From positions 110,825,058 through 110,889,057 of the forward strand of contig NC_092859.1 in NCBI RefSeq assembly GCF_032062135.1: a stretch of 64,000 bases of DNA, given 5' to 3'. Below are positions 47,334 to 58,615 of the stretch, piece after piece; within the stretch, counting starts at the first letter, position 1; the number at the start of each line of letters is the position of its first letter. The DNA is from Pyxicephalus adspersus (lineage: Eukaryota; Chordata; Amphibia; Anura; Pyxicephalidae). The position numbers and the translations under genes are program-made. The notes below the pieces were generated by a model. The model did no database searches. It was not told where the DNA came from and saw only the letters and a program-made list of their open reading frames with translations.

Positions 47334-49204
47334 AACAACAGTGTCTATGACTTTGGTGCGGAGTCGCTCACAAGGTACAGCTGCAACATCACTGAGCTGT
47401 GATTTATCAATCAGATGGGATGGGCAGGAGGCACAACACCAGAACTGGTGTCTATCACTCTTAAAATGCAGTGGAGCGTCAGAGGTGAGGCTCCTGCTGA
47501 ATGTTTTAGAAACACTTAGCAGAGCTTACAAAGAGAAAAAACATAGCCTATTTAATATAAGATTTCAAAAATATGGGGTACACCAAAAAGTAAAAATAAC
47601 TAGTTCAGATTAAAAAAAACACACACATTTGGTGTAAAGATGTGTATGAAAAAAATTACAGCCATTAACAGAAATAATAAATCTTCAATCTCCTATGAAA
47701 TATATCATACATCCTTCAATTATGTTATAGGATCAAATGCTCCAGTATTCTGTATCTGTTGGCATATCTGTCTCCCTGGGGCACTGTTTGCACAGTGTGC
47801 TGATGGTTACATGCTGTCGGAATTTAGACACAAAAGGACAAAGACAATTTACAAACTCAGATTTTGACTGATCAGAAGTTGCACCTCTTTTGACAGCCTG
47901 TCTCTTACTAATATATCACATATTAGTTTTCAGAATTTGAAGGAGTATAAGTGATTTTAGGTTTTGTCATCACAATTGAGTGGAGCTACCTTAATATTTT
48001 TAGAAGTTGTCACCGCTTATCAAATACACACTGCCCCAAACTGTTAGAAATGAAAGGTACTAATTTGACAGGTTTATAAAAAAAAAAAAAATTAAATGAG
48101 ATCAACACTTACTAACTCCTCTCAAAAAAAAATGATTCTGACGCCCATAAGTAGTAATTTTGCTAGTGAGAAAAAAGGAGAGCATCTGCTGACACCTTAT
48201 GGATCAAAACCTTTTTAATTTGGTAGATTTGGGAATCTACCTGTATTACTGCCTATGATTCCAAAGCATTCATTTTTGGGATAAAAAGTCTTCCTTTTGG
48301 TGGTACTAATAATTTAGAATATTTTTTTTTGGTTGGACAACAGTTATTTTAAAAATGGTTAGTTTTACTCCACTTTCACAATCTGCCCAACTTAGTGTTA
48401 AACTAATATGTTCCATCCATACACCTTCATAAAAAATCTTGTTAAAATAAATAATGTTTCTTTTAAACAAGTTTAGGATTTGTTTTATCCATACAAACAG
48501 TAAATGATCAATAAAGGGGGTGAAGGAAAAGAAAAATTCAGGGTCCCATAGCTGTTTAATAGAACATTTTACAGGTTTGATGCATCTCAGGATACAGACT
48601 AAAGCAGAGCAAATTGTCAATTAAGGGCCATTTCAGACCCGCACTGAGCTGCTGTGGGCTTTACTCTGCCACTCAAGTAAATAAGAGCAGATTGGAACCC
48701 TTTTTTGAACATGGCTACGCCTGGCTGTGGTGGAATATGAAATTGTTCCTGAACGCAATAAGCTGCTTTTGGCTGCATGATGCTTTAGAAAAGCTCATCA
48801 TAAAAAAAGTAGCCACAGTATTCTATAAAGCCTTGTAGATTTCAGTGTTTACAACCCTGTCAATTTAGGAAAGAAGTCTTTCAGGAAAGGTCCAGAAAGG
48901 TTGTCAGGGCCCATCCTGGACTTGGGCCTGGGAGGATTCCTCATCACCTTGCAGTTCTCTTTTGTTGCATTTTTTAAAAATAAAAGAAGCTAATAAATAG
49001 GCTAATAATTAATATAATAAGAAGTCAAATAAGAAATATTGCCATAAATTGGCCACAGTGAGAGATTAGGACTAAGAACCCAAATGTAATCCTAAATGTT
49101 AATGTTTAAAGATTCATATAAAACCAAAGCTAATAAACATGAAATGTCAATTTTTACAATGGTGATGTCATTGATTATCTAAAGGATCTTACAGCAGTGC
49201 CCAG
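47334..49204. other. Unassigned non-coding DNA
   Basis: AT-rich. Around 48627-48830 the start GGGCCATTTCAGACCCGCAC looks like a transposon terminus, but no inverted partner was found. Confidence 0.5.
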
Positions 49205-49800
49205 TCATACGGTCAGATATCTGAGATCTGCGCACTTCCCTGCTGTATACTGGGGGGACTAGTGGGGGCAAGCACAGACTTGCACATGTCTAGGAGTAGA
49301 TGGGAGTAGATGGGTGCACATGGGTGCAGTCCCAGCATCCAGCCTGAAAGGCCAGTGACTATTTTAGTTTCTGCTGTGGTAGTAGCTGGTGCTGTGACTT
49401 TCACCAGCTAAATCATGTTTTATGATTTTACTTGTACTTGACAACCTAAATCTCTGCCTTAGAACCCTAATGTTGCCTGACATCTGCCCTGGCCATTTGT
49501 TTGGTCACTGACAATGCCTTTGCCTGGGTACTAACTTGCCTGCTGCCTGCTTTATGACTATGTCTGCTACTCCTAGCTGTCTCTACTCAACAGCCTTCCT
49601 CTGCCTGCCTTCCCTTTGATGGAGTGACCCTGGGGGCAATGATTGGGCAGCACCTTGCAGCAAAGAGTCTGGTGACCATTAGGGTTACCTTCCTCATTAT
49701 TACTTGCTCTGGTGAAGACCAGGTGTCACTTGGACTTCACACTTTAGGTGATCCCGTGTTACTTGCCTATAGGGAGATAAAAGCTGACCATTGGAACCCC
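49205..49800 (+). mobile_element. LTR-retrotransposon-like block, copy 2
   Basis: The segment from about 49655 (CTTGCAGCAAAGAGTCTGGT, then GCTCTGGTGAAGACCAGGTG and GGTGATCCCGTGTTACTTGC) matches in order the reverse strand of 27510-27620. Upstream is a C/T-rich, relatively GC-rich region with CTGCCTGCCTTCC-type words. It has no coding domain or LTR pair. The left boundary is approximate. Confidence 0.5.
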
Positions 49801-52389
49801 CATTTTCATATTTACAAGCTGTGTAATTATTCTAAGGTCATGACATTACTAATAGTGAAGGTAAACTGGTTCATCTTTCAAAAAGTTCAAAAATTTAACA
49901 CAATCCAAAAATCAAAAAAATGGCTGCTTTCATATTAGGCTTTTAAGACAGGTGTGTGACAGATTCCTATAACCCTAATGTTTCTAAAATAAAAGACATA
50001 CACATGCCGTGTAATGAGGACCTAATGAGCATTCCTAAGAACACAGTAATTTCCATTAACTGTCAAGCGCTTTAAATCTCACTGCCTCTCTTTTCCTTTC
50101 AGGCTACATTTCCTTGCTAATTACATACTGATACTAATAAAATGTGGCTTATATTTAAAAAGGCATTGTACTACTGCTGAAATGCAAGCATTCAGAGCCT
50201 GTTAGCCTCACTGCCAGTCTTAAGCATCGCCCAGTCAGATACCTCCCTTGTTACAGTCCTACATCTGTAACTAAACACTCAGTAAAACATATGTCTGTTC
50301 ATTACTATCCTCCAGAGCCAAGCACTTGTGTGCCATGACGAGAAAGTGTCTGCCACTGGAACAGCTACACAAAATTCTATCCTATCATGTTCTAATTGGT
50401 AATGCATACACTTGCAGTTATCACCAGCAAACTTAAGTTAAAATACATTTAACAAATTACATTAAAAATAAAAGAAACACCCTTTTGGATACTAGCATTG
50501 TTATATAAGGCGTGTTTAGGCCTGAGAAAGAACTTTGTACTCAAAATCTTTCTAATATATGAGATGTTTGTTAGGTGTGTTGACAGCTAAATATACTCAT
50601 CAAATTCACTAACAAACAGTGAAAATAAAAAAAAATGAAATATTTTTTACATTTACAAACATCATTTTTTTCAAAAAGATAGAAAGGGCTTGGATCCCCT
50701 ATCTGTGCGTCTTACTCCACTGGCAAGTGTCAAAAAGGATTTCTCCCTTACTTTGAGATATTTTCTTTTTCTTTGCTCTCTCTACCTGTTTGTTGTGACA
50801 GTATGTGAAAGAAAGATCTCCACAAGAAAAGAATGAAAATCCCTAATATGTAAATAAAACGTCAATAAATAAATAAATCTAAAACTGGGTTATTGGGAAT
50901 CAGAAGTGAACAGCAAACTAATCATAAGCACTCAAAATTTTTGTTCTTCCATTGGATTTTCAGTGAAAATAATGGTAAATGATGATTGAAAGTGTGTGCA
51001 TGCCAGGTTTTGGGAAAGATGGACAAGTGTTTACAAATAGGCAAATTGGCTTGTTTGTAACAGACATAGTGTAGCTCCATTGGACATAACACATTATTGA
51101 ATGGGACATGCAAATAGCTGGGCTCAGAGGACATATGGGGCATCTGGATGACTGTAAATGACTAATTTAAATTGCTAAAGAACTATAGTTAATCACAGGT
51201 TACAGATTTGCAATGGTCAACCACATTCACAATTCTGTATAAAGTATAAAAACATACATATATCTATCTAAAAACATGGGTGTTAACTGAGAAAAAGCAG
51301 GCAAGTCTGGAAATGGCATGTCCCCACATCCTTCTTTTGATTATGCAAATAGATGCAATTCAATGTCATTGTAACCCTCAGCACATGCATCTCTAAGCAA
51401 GTCTATTTTACTGAATTATTCACTGACAGGCATAGCAAAATACTGCATTTCAACAGATCAATTTTGTGCTTTCTATTGGGAAGCTTAGTTCTGAGGGTTC
51501 ATCAAAGGTTAAAGTAAACGGGAACAAACTCATCAAGGACTTGAGTGAAACTTTGAAATGAGTGACTTGTTGTCAGGAGCACTTCACAAGAGTGTGCTGG
51601 TGACTGCCGCATTGTTCAAAATCAGGAGAAATTAAATTTAATTTCACCTTTCCAGCTCAACCTCTGACCATGCCCTGACTCCATCAGATCAAAATAGAAG
51701 CTTAATCATTTTTCTCTCTCTCTTGGTCTCTCTTTTCCTCTCTGTGCTGACCTCAAAAGAACCAGCAGCATGCTTCAGCTAAATTGTCCACTGAAAATGT
51801 GTTACTTAGATCAATATAAGAATTCACAGCACAGTACGTACAGTAATAAATGGGTCACCAGCATGACATTAGCAAAGAGCCTACTAAACCTGTGTTTTAA
51901 TTCTTCAAGCTAGGGCAGGAAACACAAACACATTCTGAAATGTTCTTCTTACAATTTCAACTATTTACATTATTTTGCTTATTCATCGGTAATTGATGAT
52001 TGACCATTAAAAAATGTATTTTTAAAAAATAGTATATAAAAAAAAAAAGTTAACAGAATCTAAAAGCCAGCCATGAAAGAGCCTAATAACAAAGGTGTAG
52101 TGATGAAAAGCAAAAATATAAAATTTGAATGGCTCTCCTTTTCCCATTCTGAATGGCCATGCACATGCATTGAAGGAAATCACATGGTAACAAACTACAA
52201 TGCAGTGGACTGCTAAAAAATGCTGTGTGCTCAGAATTAAAAAAAATTTTGCTGCTGTGCTTCTTTGTTACTTTCTTAGCACACTGTACCTCAGCAAGTG
52301 TTTGAAAGCATGTTAGAGTATGTGGTTTAACATCATTCAGAGGTCCAGGTTGGTGTAAAAGTTGCATTTTATTATTCAAATCAGCTTAC
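49801..52389. other. Unassigned, probably intronic
   Basis: Lies immediately downstream of the candidate minus-strand exon. No repeat was recognised. A stretch at 50045-50240 (with GCTAATTACATA) is a weak candidate for conserved regulatory DNA. A pyrimidine-rich run occurs at 51710-51760. Confidence 0.5.
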
Positions 52390-52483
52390 CTGAGCAAAGG
52401 ATGGAATATGATTGTGATGTTTCTGGCTCCTGGCTTGCAGACAAACCTAGCTCCTCCACCAATTAAATTATCATCATGGTCAC
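52390..52483 (-). CDS. Candidate internal coding exon, gene unidentified
   Basis: On the minus strand a 94-bp segment is preceded by TTGATTATTGATTGA (branch-point-like), a run of nine T, and ACAG. It is followed by CTCAG/GTAAGCTG, a strong 5' splice site. Only one reading is needed to give a continuous, protein-like peptide. The exon would begin in phase 1 and end two bases into a codon, encoding [20 protein letters not shown] and then [13 protein letters not shown] is a potential N-glycosylation site, so an extracellular or luminal protein is possible. I do not recognise the protein. No partner exon was found in the window, so flanking introns would be very long; 64 kb of repeat-filled DNA suits that. 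It could still be a chance ORF between fortuitous sites, but the combination is unusually good. Confidence 0.6.
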
Positions 52484-53438
52484 CTGTGTAAAAAAAAATC
52501 AATCAATAATCAAGGTTAGAATAAAAAGTGATACCTTTTTTTTTAAATATTGGGTGTATTTTTATATTAATCATTTTTCATATAAATATTTTATTAGTTT
52601 AAAAAATCAATTTGAAGCCAATGATGTAATTAAAGAGTTATTAAACCCTTAAGCTATAAATCCAAATACAGCAGTAGAAGTCATGTGGTTACTGGATTGC
52701 TCTTAGGTTTCTTAATCAACTCTTCCATTTGTTCACATTCAAAACTAGAACAAGGCCAGCAAATTTTTGCTAACGGACTGGTAATATTTGCTTGCAAGGT
52801 CTTCCTGGTTAACTGCCACAGCTATACAAACATTCATGCACCTGACCGGGGCCGTGGTATGTGCAAAAGCTCCATGTGCCCATACAAAGTGGCACAGGCA
52901 CCCTCCACTATAAAGCCCAACCCTGCTATTCCTACCAGCACTTTGACACTTAGTCTTAGGCAGTTTTTCTTCAATAGGATTTCTAGTGTGTGCGCTCTGG
53001 TCAGAAGTTCTGGGAAGTGGCACAGAGTAACACATCACAGAAACTATACAAAGATGTTTGGGATCAGAATACTTATTACCTTTTTGTGGCACTACATATG
53101 TGGTTTTAAAGGGACAGAGAGTTAAGGGGACAGAGAGTTTAATACTACTAAAAAGTCAGAAAACTGCCCCCTTTAATTTAGCATCAGTTCATGTAGCTGG
53201 TGGTGGTCTCCATCCACATGTATAGATATATACATAAATATATGTGATATATATAAATATATAATATAGAAAGTTAATTATTCTATTCATCCAGCAAAAC
53301 ATGCAGTTATATTCTATCCATAATGCATCATAACCAACTAGAACTAACCTAAAATAGCTCAATTCAACTTATTAACTGACCATTTGCTGAGACAATAGAA
53401 CTTAATTTATTTAACATAGATATATAATTCACAGATTT
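52484..53438. other. Unassigned, probably intronic
   Basis: Contains the longest open frame in the window (plus strand, 52685-53125, 146 codons) with an opposing minus-strand frame (53092-52745). Neither has a recognisable domain or splice context. AT repeats occur near 53220-53270. Confidence 0.45.
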
Positions 53439-53598
53439 TTTATTATTATTTTTATATTTTATTAAACAGTATTTTTATATTAGCAACATATTACGCACTG
53501 CTGTACCTTAAATAAGGGTTGCAAAGGACAGACAGATACAGACAGTGACACAGGAAGAGGAGAGGATCCTGCCCAGAAGAACCTACAATCTAAAAGGT
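53439..53598 (-). mobile_element. LINE-like 3' tail, copy 5
   Basis: In reverse: TTGTAGGTTCTTCTGGGCAG, then TCCTGTGTCACTGTCTGTAT, CAACCCTTATTTAAGGTACA and GCGTAATATGTTGCTAATAT, ending in AAT-rich sequence at 53439-53450. Confidence 0.75.
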
Positions 53599-54612
53599 GG
53601 GGAAGCAGCATACATAAGTGAAAATATTTAAATGTTGATAGAAAAACAACATTATCCTACAGACTGGACTTTCTGCCTAGGTAACCCTCCCGAACGACAT
53701 GCTGTAGTTTCTACCAAATATTGATACACACAGGGAATCTGATGCAATATTGCTCTAACCTGACTGATCCAATCAATTTCCTGGAAGATAACTGATCAGT
53801 CAGAAGCCCCACACCACAGCACCACACAAAATATAAAATGTAAAATATTCTTAAATGACTATCAGCATGGACTATTGTTGCTTCCTAAATGTACTACATC
53901 CTAAAATTCTCTTTGTATGGTAGCCTTAAAATTGTGTCAAAAAACGCCCTACTAATTATTTGCGTAGAAACACAAGATCTGTGTGTCAGATAGTTTTATC
54001 CTAAAATGATTGCAGATCTGGGACTATTAAATTATAGTATTGATAAATGGCACATTAAACTGTCTCCTAAACCAATTAGTGCTTTGGTTAGCAAAACTAT
54101 GCGGCTATCTCATAAACTTCCCGATCTTTGTGAGATTCTCATGACAGCTGCAGGGAAAATAAAGACTTGCTATCCAGTTTAATTGGTTTGTAAATGTTTA
54201 ATCTGGTTTATAATGCGTAGGTTGGAAACACTAAGAAAATATCCCAAAAGACAGCTAGACAGCCCTTATCCAAAGGGCTTTTTTCATATGTTAGACAAAT
54301 TAACTTGCACAAAGATGGATGTGAAGATTTGTAACAAAGACAAAACGATGAATACGCTGCTACCAGGAAGGTGTCTACGGTATACTTAAAATTGCCTCAA
54401 TGGTGACTTCAGGCTATTCCACTAAACAGCTACTCACCAGTTTCCATCCTGATCTGGAAGTCTGAACATATCTTTAGTGATTTTTGACAAGTTAAAGTGA
54501 GATTTGAATAGGTTCAGTCAATAATTAAAGCTTCAATTTGTGCCCACAAATTCTTTATTTCAGACAGCAAAGTCTTCTATGCTAAAATGTTTAAAAACCA
54601 ATTGTAATTTTA

Positions 54613-54835
54613 TTAACAGTGGAACTAAAGTTCCACTGTAAAAATTTAAACATGTCCCTTCTGCAAAAAGTATTCTTACCTGGCTGATCGCCACCTACCT
54701 GCCAATATTCACTGTGGTTGCAGGGACTAAAAAAAAACCCACATGCCTGCATAGGAGTTACATCATCCCAGCCCAGCAAGATGATGACAGGGCCCACAAT
54801 GGAAAGAGTATCCCTTGGGTTTAGTTCTGCTTTAA
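54613..54835. mobile_element. Family A MITE, complete short copy
   Basis: The left end TTAACAGTGGAACTAAAG and the right end TGGGTTTAGTTCTGCTTTAA are inverted repeats with TTAA at both extremes. At 223 bp it is shorter than the 878-1323 copy and has a different interior. The left end also has a small local hairpin (GTGGAACT/AGTTCCAC). Confidence 0.75.
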
Positions 54836-55195
54836 AAGTAAATAGATTTAGTGAGGATGCTTTAAAAAGTAAAGTTTTTTAAATGCCTTACTTTTTTTGA
54901 GTCTGGTCTGTTTGACTGACAGCACAACCTCCTATCCCCCAGGCAGCAGTCACAGCTACAGTCCTGTGATCATTGTAGGCGAAGACTACAACTGTAATTA
55001 GCAACTGACTAATTGTCCGGCTGTCATGTTTGACTCTGTCTTTTTGTATTATTTTTTTTTAAACTATCAAGGCATTCAGTGTGTGTGTGTGGGGGGGAGT
55101 ATTGAATATGTCAACATTTTATCAGTAAATATATTTCTAATTGGGCTATTGACATGACATTCACAGCAGATCTTGACAACATCCTCAGTAATCCA

Positions 55196-55350
55196 AGTGT
55201 TCTCCCCAGCCCCTTTTAGCCAGGTGCATCATCCAGCACTTTTCAGTAACCACCCAAAAACAGCCAGTTAAACCATAATACAGGGGTCACCACCTACAAC
55301 TTCCTCCCACCCAGCTCCCCTCCCACCCCAAAATTTCTGGGGAGAATACT
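55196..55350. mobile_element. Short MITE with GTTCTCCCCAG termini
   Basis: AGTGTTCTCCCCAG at the left and CTGGGGAGAATACT at the right are inverted repeats, and the subterminal CCAGCACTTTTCAG matches the nested insertion at 37136-39560 (CCCAGCACATTTTCAG). This is probably an internally deleted member of that family. No clean target duplication was seen. Confidence 0.7.
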
Positions 55351-55429
55351 GCACACATACAAATAAATCAATTAAGTTATGTTTAATAAAGCGGAATGTT
55401 GCTTTATTTAATACGTTTTTCCCCCACTG

Positions 55430-55539
55430 TATGAGGAACTTCTAACCTGTCTGCCTGCACTCTACATTAATCAAGGAACCCCTAACAACATGCTGAGGAA
55501 CCCTAGGGTTACAACGAGATCCCTGGTTGAAAAACACTG
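55430..55539. mobile_element. hAT end fragment (CAGTGTTTTTCAACC type)
   Basis: Ends CCCTGGTTGAAAAACACTG, preceded by GGAACCCTAGGGTT and AAGGAACCCCTAAC, typical of a Charlie-like hAT terminus read inverted. No left terminus was found. Confidence 0.6.
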
Positions 55540-55651
55540 GTAAAGAGCATAAAGAATTATTCAAATACAACTGATATAATGAGTTTTCCTTTAAATAATG
55601 CTGTATTATTTAATTATGTAATTACTGTTTATGTGGTCTTTTCTTCTATAC

Positions 55652-55812
55652 CAGGGGTGTCAAACTCTGGCCCGCAACGTCCTTTTTTTGGCCCACAAAG
55701 AAATGCTAAATATAAATTGCAGCTGGGCTGCTGCATTGAAATAGTGCCACCACTACAATTCCCGGCATCACTTGTGTTCAGGCCAGCGGCCTCTCTGCCT
55801 ATGCGTGGGCCC
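55652..55812. mobile_element. hAT MITE left-end fragment
   Basis: CAGGGGTGTCAAACTCTGGC followed by about 160 bp (TTGCAGCTGGGCTGCTGCAT, CTACAATTCCCGGCATCA, CTCTCTGCCTATGCGTGG) closely matches the first 160 bp of the copy at 7848-8515, then diverges abruptly with no right terminus. It retains the intact CAGGGG end that the 7848 copy has lost. Confidence 0.8.
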
Positions 55813-57139
55813 GCATTGGACTGTTTTAAAAAATGCCTGCTGGGAAAACCTCTTTGAAAGGTCTTACTGTGCTGTACCTACTTAAACTGTCATTCTTAAA
55901 ATGAGAAAGTAGTTGTGCTCAGCAATTATACAGATTTGATCATTTTGAGGATTTTTAATTACTAGACCTTTTATTTATAAACAATATAGACAAACAATCT
56001 GTCGCTGTAAAAGCAAAAAACAATGATCCAACTGAAAGCACTGGCAGTACTTTTTCTTTCTGATTTTTTTAAACGTGGCACAGAGAATATAGTAAAAAAG
56101 AAAATGACAAAATAGTACACTTTTGTTTTGCCTATGCTGGGAAAATGAGGTAATGCTGGAAACCTGTAGAGTGCCACAGAAAAGTAACTCAACCAGGCAT
56201 CAACAATCTAGATTAGAATGTTTTTGGACATGTTCTTTATCAAAGAACTGAAAATATTTGAACGTTTTTGCAAACAAGATAATGAATACAAACGTGAATA
56301 TCTGACTACTGCAAAACAAGAAACCTTACAATTTAGATACAGTTCCATTATTTCTTTTTATGCTAGGAAAAGATTCATCAATGGCTTGGCTGCATTTCTT
56401 TAAGGTCAACACTGGCAAACATGCTTTATTTAATCCCAGGTGACATGAATGGAAATAAATTATGAGGCACAATTTACAGAACTGATTGCAAGCATAAAAA
56501 ATATAAATCTGGCCCAAAAATGAGTATATTGACTGCTTGTCAGCTGGAATCCATTACCCCACCAAGTAATTATTGTGGCTGAAGCTCACACAGTTATGAG
56601 GCATCTTCAAACTTTGTGCACATTCCAACTGGATAATTTAAATGTAAATGAGAAATGAAATGCTCAGACAAAATATGTACTTCACTCCCAAGGTGAAGGC
56701 AATTTTCAATTTTGCTTCCTGCATTAAGGAAAATTAATATTTTAGAGAGATATGCATTTGAAGTGCTGTACTCTAAAAAGAACAAAATATCAAAATAAAA
56801 AGCACATTTAAACAAAATGTGTTTTTATATGCAAAATATTGTTATTGTTAGCAGGTATTTGCTTTAGGTCGTAAAGCAGACTTTTGTAACATAATGGTAA
56901 ACAAATAGTCTAATTCTATAATACAGAATTTAAACTGAAATACATGGTTTGACTTGGAAAATCAAACATGCCCTTTTACAGACAGCGATAACATAAAAAG
57001 TGTACTAGAAGCTTTGAAACTCCAAACTCCGCACAGACTCTGGTACCAACTGTATCCAGGCCTCTGAAGATGCAAAAAAGAAAAAAAAAGCGCTAACCAA
57101 CAATGCTTTACCTACTTTAAAATGAACACACAGCCTCTG
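55813..57139. other. Unassigned, no gene seen
   Basis: Low-complexity AT-rich DNA without recognised repeats. Open frames are of chance length. Confidence 0.55.
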
Positions 57140-57230
57140 TATTCGTCTGTCATTTGCAAACCATATTTAATGTACAGCACTGCGTAAAATGTTGGCGCTA
57201 TATAAGTCCTGTTTTATAATAATATTAATA
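57140..57230 (+). mobile_element. LINE-like 3' tail, copy 6, with 10-bp TSD
   Basis: TATTCGTCTGTCATTTGCAA through GTTGGCGCTATATAAGTCCT to TAATAATATTAAT. It is bounded by identical ACAGCCTCTG at 57130-57139 and 57231-57240. This shows a single 5'-truncated retrotransposition event and defines the 3' end of the family. Confidence 0.85.
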
Positions 57231-57240
57231 ACAGCCTCTG

Positions 57241-58045
57241 GTATCCTCTCAACTGCCCCATCACTATAATTATGTAGATACATCCACGGATTGTATCATA
57301 ACAATACAGGGCTTCTGGCATTTCACCAGGGATAGAGGCAATTCTCATTCGGGTAAATGGTCAGAGCTTGGCCTAGGAAAGATGGGGAAGTACAAATGAC
57401 TGCAATAAATCACTGAATGAGAGTTCCCAAATCTCACTGTTGAAGCACCAAAAATATATTGGAGGTGTAGTGTTTTTAAAATTTAGTCTAAGCCTTAGTT
57501 AAATCTTAGCATTAAATCTTCAGATGGTAACAGAAAGGATCTTGCCAAGGCTGCTAAAGATATAATTAACACAATACCGCAGCCATCCAACTTAGACTGA
57601 AACAGATGGTCTTGGTGAAACTAGATAAAAAGACGGTGGAGATTTTTGGTTGCACAATGTCCCATTGTGGAAGTCACCACTTACACTGCAGTGATGTAAT
57701 ATGATGTAGTGCTGTATTAAAATCCCTTATGTGTGATCAGCAATATGCAAACCTGCCACTTTCACTTTCTTCATTGTATAAATGCACACTAAATAAACTG
57801 AAAGTTCCTTACATGTGTGAGCAGTAATCAAGGTCAGTTGATCTCTCTTTTTGGAAAAAGTAAATCAGATGCAGAATATGCAGTTGTAAAAGCTAAAGTC
57901 AACTTAGCTTTTACTAATCTAGTTGGCTGTCCTGAGATTATTATTTTATTCAGTACTTTTATACAGCTGGTGGAAAATTACATTAGGTTTGTCTGCGTAA
58001 GCACAAATTTCATATATGGTAAGGCAAATTTGGCAAGCTCTACAT
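57241..58045. other. Unassigned non-coding DNA
   Basis: Nothing recognised. A plus-strand open frame from 57817 runs into the next hAT MITE and is not credible as a gene. Confidence 0.5.
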
Positions 58046-58257
58046 CAGGGGTAGGAAAACTTTTATGGGCACTAGGACATTTCAGGGGTAGGCGGGACTA
58101 TGAGTCCCGCCCTAATAGCTACGCCCACCACCAGGGAACCCCCCTGAAGTGAAATCCCTCTCTGCATTGCGGAAGAGAGGGACTTCCCTTCAGGGAGCCT
58201 TCCCTTATATACCAGCTAGGCCGTATCTGGCCTAAAGACCAGAGTTTGCCGACCCTG
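58046..58257. mobile_element. hAT MITE, 212 bp, perfect 8-bp TSD
   Basis: Begins CAGGGGTAGGAAAACTTTT and ends AGAGTTTGCCGACCCTG, imperfect inverted repeats. The flanks are identical CTCTACAT at 58038-58045 and 58258-58265. The interior has a GC-rich inverted repeat (GACTATGAGTCCCGCC; AAATCCCTCTCTGCATTGCG against GGAAGAGAGGGACTTCCC). Not coding. Confidence 0.92.
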
Positions 58258-58472
58258 CTCTACATGTTGCCTGCCAATCTTAATTAAAAAGTATGCCAAG
58301 CCAAATTTCTTTGAGAAACAGAGGAAAAGTATAAGAACACGTGCCTTGTTGCTATTAAAGATGTTTTGCTGTTTTTGATTTGGTTTTACCTTCACTTTTC
58401 TGTCTTCCCTTATTATCAGGCATGGTGTGGCTTCTCCCTTCTGAACTGCTGGCTCTTCTGCAAGTCATGTCT

Positions 58473-58615
58473 CCTAAATTGTAAGCTCTTTGGGGCAGAG
58501 TCCTCTCCTCCTGTATCACTGTCTGTATTCGTCTGTCATTTGCAAACCCTATTTAATGCACAGCACTGCATAACATGTTGGCGCTATAAAAATCCTGTTT
58601 ATTATTAATAATAAT
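58473..58615 (+). mobile_element. LINE-like 3' tail, copy 7 (longest plus-strand copy)
   Basis: TAAATTGTAAGCTCTTTGGG, CCTGTATCACTGTCTGTATT, TTTAATGCACAGCACTGCAT, GTTGGCGCTATAAAAATCCT, then TTATTAATAATAAT. It serves as the reference for the CACTGTCTGTAT tail variant in this window. Confidence 0.78.

Noticed and set aside
58366..58608. 80-codon plus-strand frame
   Set aside because: Its second half is the LINE-like 3' tail copy at 58473; no independent evidence of coding.
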